Shown: positions 49,889-62,169, counted from the first letter of the stretch. The stretch is DNA of 64,000 bases from Brachypodius melanocephalos (GCA_013398615.1 VZSR01002395.1:1179064-1243063), one strand, 5' to 3'. Notes: generated by a model not told the origin, from the letters alone. Made by a program: numbers and translations.

Positions 49889-52152
49889 TGGCCTTTGCAC
49901 AATAAATTTTTCCCCTTAGGAAAAATTTGTAACTTCTAGGAAGTTACACTTCCTAGAAAAACCAACAGGGTTTGCATACACAGTTTTATCCAATATCCTC
50001 CTCCCCAGTTATAGAACAAAAATCTCTCCATGGCAGACACTAAAAACCTTGTTAGAAACTCTGGTCCCTTCAGACTTCTTGCTCTGTATCCCAGAGCTGC
50101 AAGGGGAGGGAAGTGGCTGCTGTAGGAGGCTCAGGGCAGGACAGAGTTGGTGCTGGGGAGCTGCCCTGTGGCTTCAGCCACCACCCCCATGGGGGAACAT
50201 TGCTTTTACCCTCTGGGGAGCTGGGTTTTTCAGTGTTTTGCCACCTGCAGCTCTTGATGCCTTTCCACCAGCTGTGGAAGAGTTTGGGCAGCAGTTCGCA
50301 TCCCTATGCTACACATTTAGGGCTGAACAAGGAGGGACAGAGTGAGAAACCACTTGGCAAAGCTTTGTTTTGGAGCCCCAGGCCTACTCTGACAGGTCTC
50401 GGAGACACCCATGTGAACTGTAAGATCCTTCTTGTTCCTAAATCTCAGTTTTCACCTTCCAGCTTCCAAGACAACCCGCGGGTAAGTTTTATTATCTTAT
50501 CCCCAAGGTCTGGTTTCCTCCCTGCATCTCTGAATTAGAGATGTGCCACACACGGCTGAAGGTTGAGCTGAGCTTACCTGAGCACCTGAAGTTTGGACTC
50601 ATCCCACCCTGGAGCACCCTGCAACTGGCAGAGCACATTGCTGATGTAATTTGTGGCTGTAGTTTCCTAGAGGTTTTCTTTTTTTAAAGCAGAGTAAAAA
50701 ACAAAAAACATCTTTACTAGGTGACAGCTTGACCCTGATGGAGTTCCCCTACAAAACAGGCCCTGCTGACCCACTGCCCTGGAGCTGGCCAGGCCCTGGG
50801 CTGGGCTGGCTTGTCCTGTTTTCCAGAGCTCAGTGGGTGGTGGGCAGGGTGTTTTGCCAGAGGGCTGCAGGGATCCATGCTGACCGTCAGGGAATGCCAG
50901 GAGTGAGGGAGCTCAGTTTCACAGCCCCGCCATGTGCTGTGTGTTCCAGAGGTCACATCCCTGCAGGCATGTGTCTTTCCACATCATACCCCTCATGCCC
51001 CAGATCCTCAGCCTTCCCATCTTTCTCCCCCTGCAACAGGCTCAGCAAATCCCAAACCTTGCCCTGGCAGATGCCAGTCCTGTGTGGGCTTCTCACACCC
51101 AATCCCAGTTTCCTGAACTGCTCTGCCCAGCTCTGAGCAGGGTTTCTCCAGCAGCCTTGTTACCTCCTCATCTCAGCTCAGGAAATCTGACCTGCACACA
51201 GGGAAGGGAGATGTCTGGGAGAGCTGGAGAGATTCCTCCACATCCAGACCCTGCAGGGCTCCCAGGGCAACCAGCCCTGTCTGCCCCAGTATCCCCCCTC
51301 GGGGCTCAGCCCAGCTGCAAGGCACTGGGCTGCTGTGTCCCAGTCCGTGCTGGGGACTGAATCCAAACAATCCTTAAATAGGTGACTGCAGGAAAGCAGG
51401 CACAGCCTGTGTCATGGGGCCTTTTAAGGCAGGAGACGATCTCTGGACATGGAAAAATGCAGCAGCTGGAGCTGAGCCAACCTCCCCCTTCCCTGAAAAA
51501 CATTCCTGTGGAGGGAGGGTTTGGCTCCAGGGTCAAAGGGGAAGGCTGGGGGATGGCTTGGCAGAGAAACGAGGCCCAAGGATCCATAGCTGTGCAGTGT
51601 CATTCCTGTGGGGTGACACGCAGGGATGCAGGGGAAGGGCCCTGTCTGAGGGACAGGGAGGTGCAGGATCCATCCTCATCCGTGCAGCCTCAGGCCAGCT
51701 CAGGCCCTGAGCAGAGTGTGCTGTTCATGGATTTTGTGCTGCTATTTCTGCTGCACAAGTGATGGTCCCATCCTGAGGGGAATCAGACACACCTGGAGGC
51801 AGCCCCAAGCCAGTGGTGGGGGTGCAGTGCCTGCCATACTTTGATATTCAAATATCTCCTGTGGGGGGCCACATCAATCCCAGCTATTTCAGTCCCAGCC
51901 TGTCATCTTTCCAGCCTTCCTTCCAAACAACTTCAGCAGTGTATTCCAACATTCAGAGCCAGGAGACACTAAACAAATCTGCAGTGGGGTCCCTTTGCAA
52001 AGGGCAGGGCAGAGCCAAGCCTCAGCATACCCAGAGTTTGTAGTGCCATGCCACCCAGCTCCTCATTCCTGCATTTCAGCAGAGGGGCTCAAAGCCCTCG
52101 CCATCCTGCAGCCTCTCCAGAGGCCAGTGCCACTTGGAGACACCCGACTGTG
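49889..52152. other. Intergenic region between CR1 and LTR
   Basis: Chance open frames only; nothing recognisable on either strand. Confidence 0.5.
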
Positions 52153-52745
52153 TGTTAAATCATGGGAGATGGTAGCAGCATGGGACAGAACTCTCTGGAT
52201 ACAGGCTTGCTCTGGAACACGTGGTTTTATTGTAGGGAGGTTCGGATGGACCCTGCTTAGAGCATCCAGCTCAAAGAACGGTCCAAGGAGGAGAGGGCAA
52301 AGAGAGGGAGAGGGAAGTTCACAGAGGGCAAAGAGAGGGCAAAAGAGAGAGGGCCAAGAGAGCGAGGGCTTCTTGCATTACAGTTTTATCTTTTTCTCTA
52401 TTGAATATTCTAACCTATAGTAACCAATCGATACCAAACACCCCTCCTACTACATTTGCATATACCCTATGAAAACTACTAGATTACCATATCACTCTAC
52501 ATTCTAAATCTTAAGGGTCACTCCTTAGTCTATCTTTTCTCTGATGCCCTGAGGGGGCTGCACCCATGGGCCGCTATTGTTTGCTATCACTCAAACCACC
52601 TTCAGCTAATCGTTGTCTTCCTGCTTGCCTTGCTCACATCTCAAAACTTGCCTTCAATTCTATTTCACTTTCATGTTTCATCTTTTCAGAATTTCCTTCT
52701 AACCCATCATATCTATAAGGTCTCCCTGTCTAACCATTCCCAACA
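52153..52745 (-). mobile_element. Solo LTR of an endogenous retrovirus
   Basis: A 593-bp element bounded by TGTT and AACA. Read on the minus strand it has a U3-like part, an ATAAAA TATA-like box (52384-52389), a pyrimidine-rich stretch with repeated TTTGCCCTCTC units, an AATAAA poly(A) signal (52226-52231) and a short U5. The flanks form a 6-bp target duplication, ACTGTG on the left (52147-52152) and ACCGTG on the right (52746-52751), differing by one C/T at a CpG. Six-base duplications are typical of class II (ERVK-like) elements. No gag, pol or env follows, so internal sequence was lost by LTR-LTR recombination. Confidence 0.85.
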
Positions 52746-52751
52746 ACCGTG

Positions 52752-54950
52752 AGCTGAGGGAGGTCTTGTGGCAAAGAACCCAGAGTGGGAATTTCGATGC
52801 TCACAAAGAACCTTTGTATTCTTGACCTTAGCTATTGGTTATCCCTGCCAGGAGAGCTCCCAGGAGGGCTGAGGGATGACTCCGTGGCACAAGGTCCCCT
52901 CTGAGCAGCAGGGCCAGCCGGTGACAGTGACAGTGACGTGGCACGTCCCGTGGCAGGTCCTGCAGGGACAGCTGTGCAGGCAGGAGAGTCCCTGCCCTGC
53001 GGCAAAGTTTGGGCCACCTGAGCAGGGCTGAGCTGCCCTTTGCACCGTGGGCGGTGCCATCACACGTGGCAGTCACACGCTGTCCCCTCCCAGGGACACA
53101 GTGCCAGCACAGCAGTGGCAGCTGCTTCCTCCCAGACCCTGCTGGGGTCTCCCAAGCGCCAGGCAGGTTCCAGGCCCTGTGGGCGCTGGGCTGGCACGGG
53201 CAAGGATGCAGAGCCAGCGTCAGAGAGATCCCTTTATCCGGGTGGGCACCCCTAGGGGCTCCAGTTGCTGTGCTGGCATCTCCCAGAGGGGTTCTGCTTT
53301 GCTGGCATTGCCCAGCGTGGCTCAGGAGCGCTGTGAGTCACTGACCAGCCCCAGCCTCCCACCTCTTCCTGCCTCCAAAGGGCACTTTGCTGGTCCACAG
53401 CAGAGGAGATTTGAAAGGACACACAAAGTGCCCTTCACCTCTATTCTCTCCACTCCACTGGGGTTTCTACGTGGATCTGACCACGTGGAAGCAGCCTTAT
53501 GCTTCAGCCTAGCCTGCTTTTCTTGGTCCCCAAAGCATCACAGATGTGCACCAGAGCCCAGGGCCAGGTTGCAGCAAATCTGCTGTCACCACCCACAGCG
53601 AGAGCACAGCATTGCCCTGCCCATGCCCAAGGGAGGTGGCATTCCTCTTCTGTGGTGGTCACAGCACTAGTCAGAGCAGCAGGAATGGCACTCCCAGCTT
53701 TCCTTCTGCAGGCCTCAACTTTACTCCATGACTTTGGGAGAAGGACATTTCATTCAAAATCTCAAGTTCTTGGACCCTGGGCACCAAGGCAATGCCAGCA
53801 ATCGCAGGAGCTGGCAGCACTCCCTGTCCCTGCGGGCACTGCCTCGTGCACATCGAGGCATGTGCATGGCTCTGTGCAAAGTGTGGGGCTGGGGGCTTTT
53901 AGGGAGGACAGCTAAAACTGAGTCCAGCTCCATCCTGGCTTGGAGCCTGCTGGCATCGCCCCTTGGCATGGGGTACCTGCACACGGTGAGCAGCTGCTTC
54001 TGCCCTGCCGAGCAAGTGCAGTGATACGGGGCTGGGAGGTGGCACTTTTTAGATGTCACTGTGGTGTGGCTCAGCCTGAGGACCCCCAAAGGCACAGCAG
54101 CAGTGTGGGCATTACCTGGTGCTCTGCATGTGTCTGGATGAGGTGGGATCTGTTTGGACAGTCTCATGTGGCAGGCTCTGGGGTGAAAACAACTCTTTTG
54201 CCTGTTGCTGCTGTGACAGCAGGGCCATGAATGCCCCTTCCCTCAACACAAACAGGGCACTGTTTGGGGATGCTTTGCCCCGGGCTGAGGCCTCTTGGGT
54301 GAGGCCAAAGTAAGCAGCTCCTCAGCAGCAAACACCTCTCTGGGGCTGGGAAAGCTCTGACCTGAGCACAAGCAAACACAGGGAAAACACCTCTGGCCTC
54401 TGTCAGAGTCCCTTAACATGCCCCTATCCCCTTGCTGCACATGCAGAGTCCCTTTGGCGTGGAGATGGGCAGCACAGGAGATGGATGTCCCTGCAGACCT
54501 GCACCTCTCCAGCCCTGCTTTCCTCCTCCTGCTCCACTCTCGGGCAGGGCAGGACTGAGCTGTGAGCAGGCAGGAGCTGCAGGGGAAGGGCGCCGTGTAG
54601 CATCACACCCACATTCCTGACCTGGCTGCTGGAGCCTGGTTTGGCCAGAAAAGCAGGTGCCTCTCTGGACCAGGACAGGAGTGGGGCTTGCAGCCCGGGC
54701 TGGGGTCATGCTCCCAGCAGCAAGGGCGGGCACACACCGGGATATCCAAGCACAGGGAGGCCCTGGCTAAATCCCATCGGCCGGCGGGGCCCTTCTCGGC
54801 AGCTGCGTTTGGGCTGCAGGGGCACAGCCCTTCGCCACGGTGTGAGACTTGGCAGGAGCATCCCTCCTGCCCGCTGGGCTGGCCGGCTTGTGGGGCCAGG
54901 CGGAAGCGAGACAGCCCCCAGCCCGCACTGGCAGCAGCCTGCGTGTGGGA
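52752..54950. other. Intergenic region upstream of PIGC
   Basis: GC-rich, with long chance open frames in several phases. No domain, motif or splice structure was recognised. Confidence 0.5.
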
Positions 54951-54999
54951 CAAGGACTTGTGGCTGTCGGCATGAGCAGATCCCAGCATGGAGCTGCGG

Positions 55000-55247
55000 T
55001 GTGCCCTGAACCCGCTCCCAGACGCTGCTGAAGCGCACACGGAGCGAAGAGCGCAGCTCGGTGAGGATGTAACCCCTCTCATGCGTGGCGGTGCCCGGCC
55101 CTGGGCCCCGGCACCGAGCCCCGGCCCGTGTCCCGCGGCTCCGGCCGGGAGGTGGCGGCCGAGAGCGCCCCGGCGTCCCTTGCGCCACCTCCGGCGGCGG
55201 CGCGGCCGAGCCGGGCCCGCGGAGCTCCCCCCGCCCGTCCCGGGGCC
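55000..55247 (+). promoter_or_regulatory. PIGC: PIGC CpG-island promoter and 5' UTR
   Basis: Very GC- and CpG-rich sequence immediately before the PIGC start codon and continuing into the coding region. No TATA box was seen. The start site, and whether a 5' noncoding exon exists further upstream as in mammals, cannot be told from sequence alone. Confidence 0.55.
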
Positions 55248-56126
55248 ATGGAGCCGGTCCCCGGGCGGCGGTGGCAGAAGGTGCTGTACGAGCGCCAGCC
55301 TTTCCCCGATAACTACGTGGACCAGCGGTTCCTGGAGGAGCTGCGAAAGAACGTGCACGCCCGGCAGTACCGGTACCAGGCTGTCGTCTTCCAGTCGGGA
55401 GCGGTGGTGCAGCAGCTGTGCAGCGTCTGCGTCTTCGTGCTCACCTGGTGGTACATGGACACCGGGATGCTGAGCCCGCAGGGGCTTTTCGGAGCGGCCC
55501 TGGTGTCCTCCCTGCTCGGCTACGTCCTGTTTGACGCCGTGGATGGCGGGGCCGGGCGCTGGGCGAGCGGGCGGACGCGCTGGGCTGACCTCAAGAGCAC
55601 ACTGGTGTTCACCGCCTTCACCTACGGCTTCTCGCCGGTGCTGAAGACGCTGACCGAGTCCATCAGCACGGACACCATCTATGCCATGTCGGCCCTCATG
55701 CTCCTGGGTCACCTCATCTTCTTCGACTACGGCGCCAACGCTGCCATCGTGTCCAGCACGCTGTCCCTCAACATGGCCATCTTCGCCTCGGTGTGCCTGG
55801 CCTCGCGCCTGCCTCGCTCCCTCCACGCCTTCGTCATGGTCACCTTTGCCATGCAGATCTTCGCCCTGTGGCCCATGCTGCAGAAGAAGCTGAAGGCCCG
55901 CACGCCGCGGTGCTACGTGGGGGTCACGGTGCTCTTTGCGCTGGCCGCGCTGGCGGGGCTGGCCACGGTCTCCAGCGTGGGCGCCGTGCTCTTCGCCTCC
56001 CTGCTGCTCGCCATCTCCTGCCTCTGCCCCTACTGCCTCATCCGTCTCCAGCTGCTCAAGGACAACATCCACGGGCCGTGGGATGAGGCTGAAATCAAGG
56101 AGGACCTCTCCAGGTTCCTCATGTAG
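55248..56126 (+). CDS. PIGC: PIGC, GPI N-acetylglucosaminyltransferase subunit C
   Basis: An intronless 292-residue frame (human 297). PIGC is a membrane subunit of the ER GPI-GnT complex (with PIGA, PIGH, PIGP, PIGQ, PIGY and DPM2). That complex moves GlcNAc from UDP-GlcNAc to phosphatidylinositol, the first step of GPI-anchor synthesis. Visible conserved blocks are WQKVLYERQPFPDNYVD (9-25), RWADLKS (111-117), FTYGFSPVLKTLTESIS (124-140), TDTIYAMS, LLGHLIFFDYGANAAIVSS (152-170), LSLNMAIFASVCLASRLPRS (172-191) and the end NIHGPWDEAEIKEDLSRFLM. Hydrophobic segments lie at about 51-70, 79-98, 143-160, 166-186, 192-210 and 222-268. The start at 55248 has a good Kozak context (GCCATGG) and aligns with the human N-terminus; an in-frame ATG at 55128 would add 40 low-complexity residues and was not used. 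The coding sequence is very GC-rich, unlike SUCO. Confidence 0.97.
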   Translation: MEPVPGRRWQKVLYERQPFPDNYVDQRFLEELRKNVHARQYRYQAVVFQSGAVVQQLCSVCVFVLTWWYMDTGMLSPQGLFGAALVSSLLGYVLFDAVDGGAGRWASGRTRWADLKSTLVFTAFTYGFSPVLKTLTESISTDTIYAMSALMLLGHLIFFDYGANAAIVSSTLSLNMAIFASVCLASRLPRSLHAFVMVTFAMQIFALWPMLQKKLKARTPRCYVGVTVLFALAALAGLATVSSVGAVLFASLLLAISCLCPYCLIRLQLLKDNIHGPWDEAEIKEDLSRFLM

Positions 56127-56209
56127 GCCTGGCCCTGGGGGACCCTCTGCTGTGAGCAGTGCAAAGGTCCTGGCTGGGGGACAGCCCTGTGAGGGAGGAC
56201 ACCTGAGCC

Positions 56210-56215
56210 AATAAA
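56210..56215 (+). terminator. PIGC: PIGC poly(A) signal AATAAA
   Basis: The AATAAA lies 84 bp after the PIGC stop codon and is followed by TCTC and a GTG/TTCCC-containing stretch. It implies a very short 3' UTR of about 100 nt. Confidence 0.75.
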
Positions 56216-56239
56216 ATCTCTCACACGGCAGCAAGGACC

Positions 56240-59200
56240 CCTTTCGTGTTCCCTTCAGGATCTGCTGCCAGTGACTGGTGTGGGTGCGGGCAGTGGGGAG
56301 CACTCAGCTCTGGCCGTGCAGACCCAGACTGGCAGCCCAGGGGACAGGGGATGTGTCCCACGGAGTCCTCAGCCCCAGGACCCTCAGGGTGTGCCGGGCA
56401 CTGCCCAGGGGAGGGCAGGGCTGGCTGAGGCCGCTGTGGGCAGGGGTGCTGATGGACCTGCAGGGCTGAGCATGAGGGCGGCTGGAAAGGGGCAGAGCCC
56501 TGCTCACCTGTACCCGGGCCCTTGTGGGTGCCAGAACAGCCTCACAGACACCACACTGCCCTAAATCCCTTGGGAAATGGGGGGGATGAGAGCGCATCAC
56601 GCCTTCCTCTCATCCCTAACCCCTTTCCAGATGCATACCTGGCCTCGCTGCGGGTCCAGAGCGATGGAGCCAGAGGGATGGAGCTCAGCACAACCCCCAT
56701 GGGTGCACACCCACCTGCTGGGGACGTGCCAGGCTGCTGGGACAGCGGCAGGGCCCGTGGAGGTCCCACCCGAGCCCGTCTGTCCGGTGTCCGTCTGTCC
56801 GGCAGCGCTCCCACCACAACAGAGGGCGCTCCCGGCAAACGAGTCCCGCTGGAGGCCGGGCCAGGACAGGCAGCCCCGGTGCGGGACCTCCCCGGCGCTT
56901 TCCCGTTCCCTGTGCCCATCCCTCGGCCAGCCCAGCCCTGCTCCGGCCAGCCCGGGGAGCAGAGGAGGGAAGGGATCCCCACACCTGCCCCAGCTTCATC
57001 TCCCAGGGCTGCATTTGGCATCACGCCGGCGTTTACGAAACTCCTCTTTTGGAAAAGCTGCAGGAGTGCAGATTTCTGCTCGATTTTCTCCATCCCAGGA
57101 GCAGGCGCTTTTCACGCACTCCTTGGGCTTTCTCGGAAATGAGCAACCCCCGGCGGAGTCCCCAACACCTCCAGTGCTTTGTTACTGCTCTTGCCAAGTG
57201 TTAAATGTTGCTCTTGTCGTCGTGGTAACGACTGAATCTCGTTTTGCTGTTAATTAAAACCTGTAGACGTTTGGAGCCCGTGCTCAGGTCTCGCAGGGAG
57301 CACAGAGTAGCCAGATGCTCAGAGTCAAGACGATATTTTTTAGCTCTGTGGAGAGGAGGCTGTTTTTTCACGGGGAGGTTTCCCAGAAAGCTGCTCAGTG
57401 ACCCCGACGTCCCATCTGACACTGGGCTAATGCCAGTGTACCACTGCCATCCCAAACAGACTCACAGAGCCCATGGGTACAGGGGAAAGGCTGGAATGTA
57501 AATCAATCAAATCTCGTCTGCTTGGCCCTTGGCAATCACAGCAGGGGCTACAGGAAAGCCGAGTTTCTGTTGCACCCGCTCCTCCTTGGAGAAATATTTC
57601 CCCACGAAGTACTTTTCTCAAATTCACACTGTCAAAACCAGCTCTGGGCTAGGAAAACCGCAAGCATTGGCCACTGAAACATTGCAGGTGGTGGAGATGG
57701 GCACAAACTGCCACCTTCCCCTCAGCTGGAGCAGGGACCTGTGCAGATCACCCGTGGTCACCTGTGTAGACCCACGGACTCTGATGCAGGAGGCTCGGGG
57801 GGATGCAGACTGAGTCCCAGCCAGCCCTGCCTGCTGCCCATAGCCCCAGACCTCTCTGCTCTGCCCCTGCTCCTTCCCTTCATCTCCTCAGAACGAGTCA
57901 TAGAATTCTAGGATTAGATTAGAACAGCCTCAGTCCTGGCCTGGAGACCCCCCTGGGGAAAAGTTCAGCCCTCACCTGCCCACCCTAACCTGGGAAATGA
58001 AAACAGAACTCCAAGCCTGGATGCACAAAGGGACCTTGAAGGAAGGAGGAATGCAAAAGGGAGCCAGGGGGAGGAGAGGAGGAGACAAGGCAGGCAGGGC
58101 TTCCCCAGGACTTCCCTGACCTTGTCCTGAGGACACGTGCTCTGCAGTGCTGTTGCTGTTTAAGCTGCTGTACAAACGGCCATTATTGGTATGTCTGCAT
58201 GCCTGAGGTCAGAGGATCCTCTACAGAGCAGGAATTTGCCATAACTCTACAGCTATCCAGTAAAGCTGGATGCCCTTTGGGCATTTGCTACCTGAGCAAA
58301 CGCCCACTGAGACCCAAGAAATGGTTCCTTGGCTATTGATGCAACAAACACTTCATCAACCAACCCTAAGGAGTTAAATGTTCTTTTGCAGTCCAAGTTT
58401 CTTTCCCTTAAGGTTCAGTCCACTGAGATCAGTCCTTCCTTGGGACATTTTCTTTTGATTTGAAGCTGGCCAAATGTGAGTAGCTGTGAAGTGGCTGGGG
58501 ATCAGCCTTGCTCCTGGGGGAGCTGCTGACACGGGCCAGCTGGAATCTCCAGCTTTGCTGCAGGGAAAGGCCAGTGTCAGCCACCCACACCGTGCTGTCA
58601 GGGGGCCACGTCCCTCCCCACATGGGGGACTGGATCTGGGAAGCCTGCAAAGAACAAAGCCTGACTCTTTAATCAGGAAACCAAAATAGGATTTTGGTCC
58701 TAACCCATCCACTGCCTTGTAATGTCACTGGTGCAGCACCCTTGTCCTTCTGTCCCTGGCTGTGGAGCGAACACCAGGGCAGGCTGCAAACAGCACAGAT
58801 GAGGTGAAAAGGCTTCTTCAAAAATCACTCTGAGCTGAGGTTAAAGAATGTGCCAGGGGTTCCCAGCAGAGCAGCTCCTGTGCCTTTCTACTTGAGAGAT
58901 TTTTGAAATTGCTACCATAAACCCGTGGAATCTGGAGTCCTATTTTCAACAATATTTTTTACCAAATATTTCCTAAGAAGGTAAAGATTTTTGTGGGGGA
59001 TTTACCACCATAAAATGCTCCAAGAAACCAGTTTGTGTCTTCCAGCCTCATGTGTGGAGGGCAGAGGGCAGCTGGGAGCTCAGCAACAGCTCCTGGCTGG
59101 GTGCTGTGGCCAGGCCATTGAGCTAAAATACCATCCACCTTTTTCTTGCTGTTGATATCATGCTGTAGCACAGAGGGATTTCAGGGAGAGGTTCCCCCAG

Positions 59201-60640
59201 TGCAGAACAGATTTTTGAACAATCTGGAGAAAAAGCAGCTGCTAAAGTTCAGCCTATCCCCCTTTCCTTTTACCTGAGGCATGAGCAGAACCTCCTCAAG
59301 AGCTCACCAGGTATGAAAACTGTTCCCTCTGCAGTAGTCCTGAAAGTGCACAATTCCTGAACTCTGTTGAGGTGTTTCTGCCTCAGGGTTCCACAGGTGA
59401 AAGCTGCAGCCAACCTGGGACAGTTGTTTTCCTGGAACTGTGGTTTCCATTTCTCCCTGTCTCAGGGTGCTGGGAAGCACCTCACCCAGTCCCAGCAATT
59501 CCTTGTTTAGCACATGCAGTTCAAAGGTACAGCAGGGTTTGGGGTTTTCCCCCACTTTTTACTGCACCATTGCTGTTTCTCTCTCCTGCTCTACTAGAAG
59601 ACCAAGTCTAAGTGAAAAGAAGGAAAAAATGTAAGTGTACAGCTTTCTGGGCTTAAATTCCCTTCTATTTTGAGCAAACAGTGTCTGCTATTTACCAGCT
59701 CATGCAGGTGGTTCAGCAGCTCCCTGGATATTTTAGAGGTCAGCAGGACCTAAATCAGCTGCAACAAGAGGAACTGCCCAGATTCAGCCAAGCTGCGTCA
59801 CACCAGGCTTGAAAACAAGCACGGGCTGGGCGTCATCTGGCCCTCATCCACACACAGAGTGATCTCATCCCTCCCCTGCCCCATCCCGAGCAGCAGCCCT
59901 GCAGCTCCCTCTCACCATCACCTCCCCACTACCCAGGAACATCTCTGGGCCCCTGAAACACCAAGCTGAGTCCAATGCCCAGTGGTGCCTCCAGACTTAC
60001 CTGTGTTTGTGGGACACCCCCTTTGCTTTCCTGTGAGCAAAAATAACCAGTTCAGCCCATCAGATTCCCCATTTCTCAGACTGACTCTTCATAGACTTCT
60101 CTGGCACCTAAAACAAGCATGTCATCTAAATCCCAGATTTTCTCTTTCCCACAGGGATGGCCACCTTTGGAATCCCAGAGGTAGCTGGGACTTAGAGCTA
60201 CTTACAGCTGTTTGAGCTCAGCTGCTGCAGAGAGGTCAGCTTGCAAGGAACTCAAAGGTTTAGCTTGAAGAAAATGGTCAGAACAGCTGCAATTTATTTA
60301 TAATTGTGCAGATTAATCAATCTGGAGACTCTCTAGACACTGCTGCAATCTTCTCCTTCAAGTTTCCGCTCAGCCAGGTGCTGCTGCTGGTGCACTGGAC
60401 TTGTTTGGATCCCTGCTGGCTGTTCTTCCTGCTAATGCTAAGCCAAAGCCATTTATGTGGAGCAATCCTGGTGGTGAATGAATTCAGAAGCAGTGCTGTA
60501 ACTCCAGCAGAATGTCCATCCCTCCCTCCACAACCCTGGAGGGTGGGAGCCTCCACAGAACCCAGATACTTTCTCCTCCAGGGTAAGAATGTCTCCATGT
60601 AAGAAAGAGTGAGTAGACCCTTCAATAGAAACACAGGACA
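56240..60640. other. Intergenic region between PIGC and DNM3 3' ends
   Basis: GC-rich at first (to about 57.2 kb), then mixed. Only chance open frames were seen. A short TCATAGAATTCTAGGATTAG stretch near 57898 faintly recalls CR1 but is too short to call. Confidence 0.5.
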
Positions 60641-60661
60641 CACTCCTTTTGTAGTCAGAAT

Positions 60662-60667
60662 TTTATT
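60662..60667 (-). terminator. DNM3: DNM3 distal poly(A) signal AATAAA
   Basis: The minus-strand AAGAAAATAAAATTC is followed by a GU-rich AGTGTGTCCTGTG, a good cleavage context, 138 nt after the stop codon of the distal terminal exon. Confidence 0.6.
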
Positions 60668-60804
60668 TTCTTTACATCCAGGCTTATCATTGACATCTGA
60701 AAATAAAATCTTTCATTTACAAATAGCCTAGTGCAAATTAAAGGTAATTTTGGATTAAAAAAAAAAAAAAAGACATTGCATGTAACACAAAAGAAATGTG
60801 TGTG

Positions 60805-60841
60805 TTAGGATGATCTTCCGGGAACAGCTGGTGGAGGTCGC
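60805..60841 (-). CDS. DNM3: Candidate DNM3 distal terminal exon (proline-rich tail)
   Basis: After a strong acceptor (TTTTTTTGGTTTTTTCCTAG) the frame reads one base and then RPPPAVPGRSS followed by TAA, in the phase needed to follow dynamin's ...VPSR. The human DNM3 tail likewise begins RRPPP after VPS. Dynamins are membrane-fission GTPases whose C-terminal proline-rich domain binds SH3 partners; DNM3 is enriched in brain and testis. Assignment rests on the proline-rich tail, the phase, the poly(A) signal and the SUCO-PIGC-DNM3 order. The rest of the gene is outside the window. Confidence 0.6.
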
Positions 60842-62169
60842 CTAGGAAAAAACCAAAAAAATAACCCAAAAATCACAGGGAGAGGGGGAGATTTAAAACA
60901 AAAGGCCAAGATACAATAAAATGACTCATATACAAAATTATCTTAATAAAATGGGTTAAGAGAAAAAGGCACAGAACAAGCATATTAAGGGAAAGAGCAA
61001 GAACAAGATTAGAATCAGCTGGCTTTCAGCACAGCCTGGCTTTCATCCTCACTCCCTTCTGACTTGCCAGTGCCAGAGAACCAGAACAATCCCATCCCAG
61101 GTGTGGAGGTCACTGGTCACAGGCTTTCTAATTTTCTTGAAGCAAATTATACCCTTTGGAAGAGCTTTTCCCCAGGCAGCCTTAACATTCTCACCACTGT
61201 CTGCTTTAAACACTGTTCCTGAAGTAGAACTTTTGTGAGGTTCTGATGAAATGAGGAGTGATCAAACGAGATGGGCTGTGGGGTGGACTGGGGTGTCTGG
61301 AGGGGACGCTGCTGAGAAAGGTAAAAAATGAAGCTGGAGAGCCCCATGGAGGTGAGGGCCCAGAGCAAAGAGCAGCTGCTCCTCCTGGTACCCAGCACAG
61401 AGCACTCAGCTCTACCTGCCCAACATTCCTGAACCAGGCTCATCCAGGGGTATGTGATGTGCTCCAGCCACAGGGGACACATGGGACACTGCTGTTCCCT
61501 CAGGGGGAGTGCACAAACTGCCTCAGCCATTAAAGGCCAATAAAGAAATCTCCAAAGGTTACAGGATACAGCGGGGATGTTCCTGCTGTGCTCATCCCAC
61601 CTTTTGCTCCCTCTTTTCTCAAAATCTAAGGACCCACTTAGCCACTGTGCTGCTCCCACAGGAAGCTGTTGTGCTCTTTGTGCCCTACAGACCATCTCCA
61701 AGCACTGATTGCAGCTACTTGGCTCATCCTGATCTGCAGGAGGAACTGAGGAATCAGGACATCTGCACATTTGTACACAACCTTTAGGGAGAAATCCCTT
61801 TCAGGCACATTTGAACTGCAGTGTCTCCTTTGGAGGACTCAGTCTGGCCTTCTGCTCAGCTCTGAAACTCCTCTAAATGTGCTTTCCTCAGCAATGAAGT
61901 GAATCCCAGGTACTGCTTGTAAAACATTCATCCATTTCCCAGCAAAATATCTCTGCAGCACTCCAAGCTCCTTGCAGGGAACAGGCTGAATGCTTCCCAG
62001 CAGGTTCTACCTCCCCTTCAATGACATCTCCAGTCATCTCAGCACAACAGCACCTCCAATAAACCCCCCTGCAGTCCCCACTGGAATGCTGCGATGATGG
62101 TGTAAGAGACAGAAGACACCACGCATACACATCCAGAAAGTAATAATAAAAGCCCATCAAGAATTACAG

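Noticed and set aside
53047..53670. 207-codon plus-strand open frame between the LTR and PIGC
   Set aside because: It has no domain or conserved motif, lies in GC-rich DNA and overlaps several other chance frames. I could not link it to C1orf105 or any other gene.
55128..55247. Upstream in-frame start for PIGC giving 332 residues
   Set aside because: The extra 40 residues are low-complexity and absent from human PIGC. The ATG at 55248 has a strong Kozak context and gives the expected length.
54603..56303. 566-codon open frame on the minus strand opposite PIGC
   Set aside because: It is antisense to the conserved PIGC coding sequence in very GC-rich DNA, where stop codons are rare. Its translation is low-complexity Arg/Gly/Ala/Glu without a domain.
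57895..57935. Possible CR1 remnant (TCATAGAATTCTAGGATTAG)
   Set aside because: It is too short and diverged to separate from chance.
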